This document shows, piece by piece, positions 60,972 to 64,000 of a stretch of 64,000 bases of DNA. This DNA is from Sunxiuqinia elliptica (GTDB taxonomy: Bacteria; Bacteroidota; Bacteroidia; Bacteroidales; Prolixibacteraceae): contig NZ_FONW01000001.1 in assembly GCF_900113005.1 (NCBI RefSeq), positions 824,996 to 888,995 of the forward strand, in the 5' to 3' direction. Under the pieces are notes generated by a model. The model made no database searches, had not been told where the DNA came from, and worked only from the letters and a program-made list of their open reading frames with translations. Each line of letters begins with the position of its first letter. Within the stretch, counting starts at the first letter, position 1. A program made the position numbers and the translations under genes.

Positions 60972-63482
60972 ATGACAAAGATAAAAGGCAATCGCAATAT
61001 ATGGATTGGTTTTGGAATTATCCTGTTCTTTATTTTAATCTCATTCATTTATTTTTCGCCCCAATTAGAAGGTAAACAGTTGGATACCCACGATATTAGC
61101 ATGTATAAAGGTGGGGCCAAAGAATTGAATGATTTTCGGGATGAAACTGGAGAAGAGGCACTATGGACCAACAGCATGTTTGGTGGTATGCCGGGCTACC
61201 TGCTGTCAACAAAATATCCAGGGAACCTGGTTGCTAAGGTGCAGGCTTTTATCAATGTGATTCCGCGTCCGGCACGCTACCTAATCCTGATGTTGAGCTT
61301 GTTCTTTGCAATGTTGTGGGTGTTGAGGGTAAATCCGTGGGTAAGTGCGGTAGGAGCCTTGTCTTACGGAATGTTCACTTTTTTCTTTGTGATTATTGGA
61401 GCAGGGCATATGTCGAAAGCCCACACCTTAACTTATATGGCGCTTGTTGTTGGAGGCGTTTTGCTTGCGTATAAGCGGAACCGATGGCTTGGGAGCTTGT
61501 TGGCTTCGATTGGACTGGCTTTGATGTTGACTGCCGGTCATCCTCAAATGACCTACTACGCAGGAATAATGGTGGCCATTTTGGGTGTTGCCTATTTGGT
61601 TGACGCCGTTCGTGAGAAAGCAATTCCAGCCTTTTTAAAGACTTCATCACTCTTGGTGGTTGCAGCTTTGCTGGCTGTTGGAACTAACTTTGGCAATTTA
61701 TATACCGTTTATGAATACGGAAAATATTCGATTCGTGGCGAGTCGGAGTTAACACCGGATGAAGACCAGACTTCAGGCTTGGATAAGAGTTATATTTTGG
61801 ATTACAGCTACGACTTGGGTGAAGCAATGACAGCCTTCATCCCTCGGTTTAAAGGGGGCGGTATGGCAGAGCCTTTGGGCGAGGAGTCGCATGTCTACCA
61901 ATTTTTTGAAGCCAACCAAGGAAAGGCACAAGCCAAGCGAATTAGTGAGAGTTTGCCTTTGTACTGGGGGAGCCAGCCTATTTCTTCTGCCCCTTTTTAT
62001 TACGGAGCAGTACTTTGTTTTTTGTTTGTTCTGGGCTTGTTTGTGGTGAAAGGGAAAGACAAATGGTGGCTTGCAGGAGTTGTTGTCGCTGCGTTTTTGT
62101 TATCACTCGGGAAAAACTTTCCGGGCTTAAGTCATTTTATGATCGATTATTTTCCGGGTTATAACAAGTTCCGGGATGTGAAAAATATTATTGTCATTCA
62201 ACAGTTTGCCATGGCATTTTTGGGCGTGTTGGCTGTTCGTGAGTTGTATTTAAAAAATTTGACGCCCAAAGAGCTGGAAAAAAGGCTGAAATATGCATGG
62301 ATTGTTGTGGGTGGTTTGGCGTTGGTTTTCGCTCTATTGCCCGGCTTGGCAGGGAATTTTACTGCGCCTTCGGATGCCCGTTTGATGCAGGCTGGATGGC
62401 CAGAGCAATTGATGGATGCATTGCGTGCCGATCGTAAAATGGTTTTGCGGACGGATGCTTTTAAGGCCTTCCTTTTTGTGACCTTGGCAGCCGGAGTTAT
62501 TTGGCTATACCTCAAGCAGAAAATAAAGGCAACTTATGCTTTGCTTGCCTGGGCTGTTCTTATTTTAGTTGATGTTTGGCCAGTCAATAAGCGCTATCTG
62601 AACAATGATGATTTTGTTTCTTCCCGTAAAGTTGAAACGCCGTTTGTGGCGAGTACTGCTGATCAAGAAATTTTGAAAGATACTGATCCGGATTATCGGG
62701 TGTTAAATATGGCTGTAAACCCATTTGCTGATGCAGCAACCTCATACTTTCATAAGTCCATTGGCGGTTATCACGGAGCAAAAATGCAACGTTACCAAGA
62801 GGTTATTGAGCACCATATTTCTCCAGAAATGCAACAACTCGGAACGCGCCTTCAAAGTGTGAAGACACAAGCCGATGTTGAGCAGGTTTTTGAAGGGCTG
62901 GGGGCGATCAATATGCTGAATACGCGATATGTCATTTACAATCCAGAAGCTGGGCCTCTGTATAATGAGCATGCTTTGGGAAATGCTTGGTTTGTTGAGG
63001 AAGTTGACTTTGTAGGTAGTGCCGATGAAGAGATTGCTGCTCTTGGTGAAATTGATCCGTCTGCTACAGCCGTTGTCGATGAGCGCTTTTCAGAAGCGCT
63101 AACAGCGGTGAGTTTTAATTCAGGAGAGCAACCGGTCATTAAGTTGGAAGAATATCAACCAAACTATTTGAAATACGAGGCGAATGTGTCCAGTGGAACG
63201 CCATTAGCTGTTTTTTCAGAGATCTATTATCCAAAGGGCTGGAATGCATACATTGATGGGAAGTTGGCTGAACATGTTCGCGTTGACTATATTTTGAGAG
63301 GGCTGCCAATTCCTTCGGGCAAACATACAGTTGAATTTAAGTTTGAACCAAAATCATATGCCATTGGGAATAAGGTGTCATTAGCCAGTTCATTGATCCT
63401 TATTTTGTCCGCTTTGGCGCTAGTGTTTTTCGAATTCAAAAAAAAGGCAAAACATGAAGAAGAAACGTCCGGCGAGGCTTAA
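60972..63482 (+). CDS. YfhO-family membrane protein (putative GT-C glycosyltransferase)
   Basis: The 836-residue protein has about 12 membrane helices in its first two thirds and a large C-terminal external domain before one last helix (about 810-828). Typical parts are an early loop with YKGGAKELNDFRDETGEEALWTNSMFGGMPGYLLS, the central HPQMTYYAGIMVAILG, and late FSEIYYPKGWNAYIDGKLAEHVRVDYILRGLPIPSGKHTVEFKFEPKSY, which is characteristic of the family. YfhO proteins are thought to be GT-C enzymes that modify teichoic acids in Gram-positives; in Bacteroidota the product is unknown. The C-terminus overlaps the ftsX start by 29 bp, so ftsX depends on read-through from this gene. Confidence 0.9.
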   Translation: MTKIKGNRNIWIGFGIILFFILISFIYFSPQLEGKQLDTHDISMYKGGAKELNDFRDETGEEALWTNSMFGGMPGYLLSTKYPGNLVAKVQAFINVIPRPARYLILMLSLFFAMLWVLRVNPWVSAVGALSYGMFTFFFVIIGAGHMSKAHTLTYMALVVGGVLLAYKRNRWLGSLLASIGLALMLTAGHPQMTYYAGIMVAILGVAYLVDAVREKAIPAFLKTSSLLVVAALLAVGTNFGNLYTVYEYGKYSIRGESELTPDEDQTSGLDKSYILDYSYDLGEAMTAFIPRFKGGGMAEPLGEESHVYQFFEANQGKAQAKRISESLPLYWGSQPISSAPFYYGAVLCFLFVLGLFVVKGKDKWWLAGVVVAAFLLSLGKNFPGLSHFMIDYFPGYNKFRDVKNIIVIQQFAMAFLGVLAVRELYLKNLTPKELEKRLKYAWIVVGGLALVFALLPGLAGNFTAPSDARLMQAGWPEQLMDALRADRKMVLRTDAFKAFLFVTLAAGVIWLYLKQKIKATYALLAWAVLILVDVWPVNKRYLNNDDFVSSRKVETPFVASTADQEILKDTDPDYRVLNMAVNPFADAATSYFHKSIGGYHGAKMQRYQEVIEHHISPEMQQLGTRLQSVKTQADVEQVFEGLGAINMLNTRYVIYNPEAGPLYNEHALGNAWFVEEVDFVGSADEEIAALGEIDPSATAVVDERFSEALTAVSFNSGEQPVIKLEEYQPNYLKYEANVSSGTPLAVFSEIYYPKGWNAYIDGKLAEHVRVDYILRGLPIPSGKHTVEFKFEPKSYAIGNKVSLASSLILILSALALVFFEFKKKAKHEEETSGEA

Positions 63483-64000
63483 ACGCCGTTTGGTCCGATC
63501 TTACTTAACTTCCACCATTAGCATTGCGTTAGTTCTGTTTTTGGTGGGAATGCTTTCACTACTCTTGTTAAATGCTGATCGTCTGTCGGATTATGTCCGC
63601 GAGCATGTTGGTTTTACGCTAGTGCTGAATGAAAATGTTCGGGAAGCTGAAGTGTTGCGCTTGCAGAAAATACTGAGTGCGACCGACTATGTAAAAGCGA
63701 CAAAATACGTGGATAAAGAAGAAGCTGCAGAGCAGTTAACCAAAGAGTTAGGGGAAGATTTTGTTGGCTTTTTGGGTTTTAATCCCCTGTTTTCATCGGT
63801 CGATGTAAAGCTGAATGCAGCCTATATGCAAGCTGATAGTCTCATCATTTTAGAGAATAATTTTTTAGCGCATTCCCAAGTGAAAGAGGTTTATTATCAG
63901 CGGGATTTAGTTCGTATTATCAATGAAAATGTGAAGCGAATCAGTTTATTTTTGCTTGTGTTTTCAGTGCTTTTGTTGGTTATCTTTTCAACCTTAATCA
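63454..64000 (+). CDS. ftsX: Cell division protein FtsX, N-terminal part
   Basis: The first 182 residues of the FtsX permease-like protein; the rest lies beyond the right edge. After a basic start (KKKRPARLKRRLVRSYLTST) there is a membrane helix (about 21-42), and then the extracellular domain with HVGFTLVLNENVREAEVLRLQKIL and the conserved YVDKEEAAEQLTKELGEDFVGFLGFNPLFSSVDVKLNA. A second helix begins at about 168. With FtsE, FtsX controls peptidoglycan hydrolases at division. FtsE is not in view. The start is inside the end of the YfhO-family gene. Confidence 0.93.
   Translation, partial: MKKKRPARLKRRLVRSYLTSTISIALVLFLVGMLSLLLLNADRLSDYVREHVGFTLVLNENVREAEVLRLQKILSATDYVKATKYVDKEEAAEQLTKELGEDFVGFLGFNPLFSSVDVKLNAAYMQADSLIILENNFLAHSQVKEVYYQRDLVRIINENVKRISLFLLVFSVLLLVIFSTLI

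Overview
The window is a chromosomal segment of a Bacteroidota bacterium, most like the Marinilabiliales/Prolixibacteraceae branch of Bacteroidales (lineage is inference). Supporting signs are a SusC-like TonB-dependent receptor, many lipoproteins with glycosidase or sensor domains, several candidate TAnnTTTG promoters with weak ribosome-binding sites, and IS4-type transposase debris. Base composition is moderate and gene density is high apart from a few repeat-rich gaps.

Layout. 1-5.2 kb: start of a TonB-dependent receptor, then a secreted MACPF-domain lipoprotein lying between a complete GH29 alpha-L-fucosidase gene and a 508-bp truncated copy of its 3' end, with a decayed transposase at the truncation point. 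5.4-13.4 kb: housekeeping block (rpsO, pnp, a small membrane protein, prolyl oligopeptidase, deoxynucleoside kinase, TPR/OmpA-like lipoprotein). 13.6-18.1 kb: TPR sensor kinase, and a barrel protein plus propeller lipoprotein operon. 18.4-24.3 kb: an accessory island with an orphan Vsr endonuclease, a small zinc-ribbon gene, an HNH endonuclease, a RAYT-type transposase carrying a 39-bp palindrome inside its gene, a helically phased array of YCCTGC motifs, an unknown gene, and a cluster of structured repeats around a DUF559 endonuclease gene. 24.3-31.6 kb: metabolic and secreted proteins (phosphoesterase, aldo/keto reductase, cyclase, SBF-type transporter, two small secreted proteins).

32.0-41.7 kb: a two-component system, two tandem proteins built only from GH2-type sugar-binding modules, a 5TM-PAS sensor kinase, a GH123-like lipoprotein and tRNA-Val(GAC). 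41.9-47.6 kb: a one-piece transmembrane regulator (PI-PLC-like and LamG outside, winged helix inside), followed by a tetraheme NapC-type cytochrome fused to an FGE-like domain and a Tat-exported Gfo/Idh/MocA lipoprotein. 47.7-51.0 kb: GT2 and GT39-TPR glycosyltransferases with a small membrane protein. 52.2-60.9 kb: a surface polysaccharide locus with WbpA/WbpB/WbpE-type enzymes, a formyltransferase where an acetyltransferase would be expected, two GT4 enzymes, a methyltransferase-like protein and a flippase. 61-64 kb: a YfhO-family membrane protein overlapping the start of ftsX.

The most unusual items are the phased motif array at 20661-20880, the PI-PLC/LamG/winged-helix regulator, the cytochrome-FGE fusion, the MACPF gene inserted at a duplicated fucosidase end, the repeat family whose stem shows compensatory changes, and the likely N-formylated diamino-uronic acid pathway. 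All functions are read from sequence alone; no database search was run.
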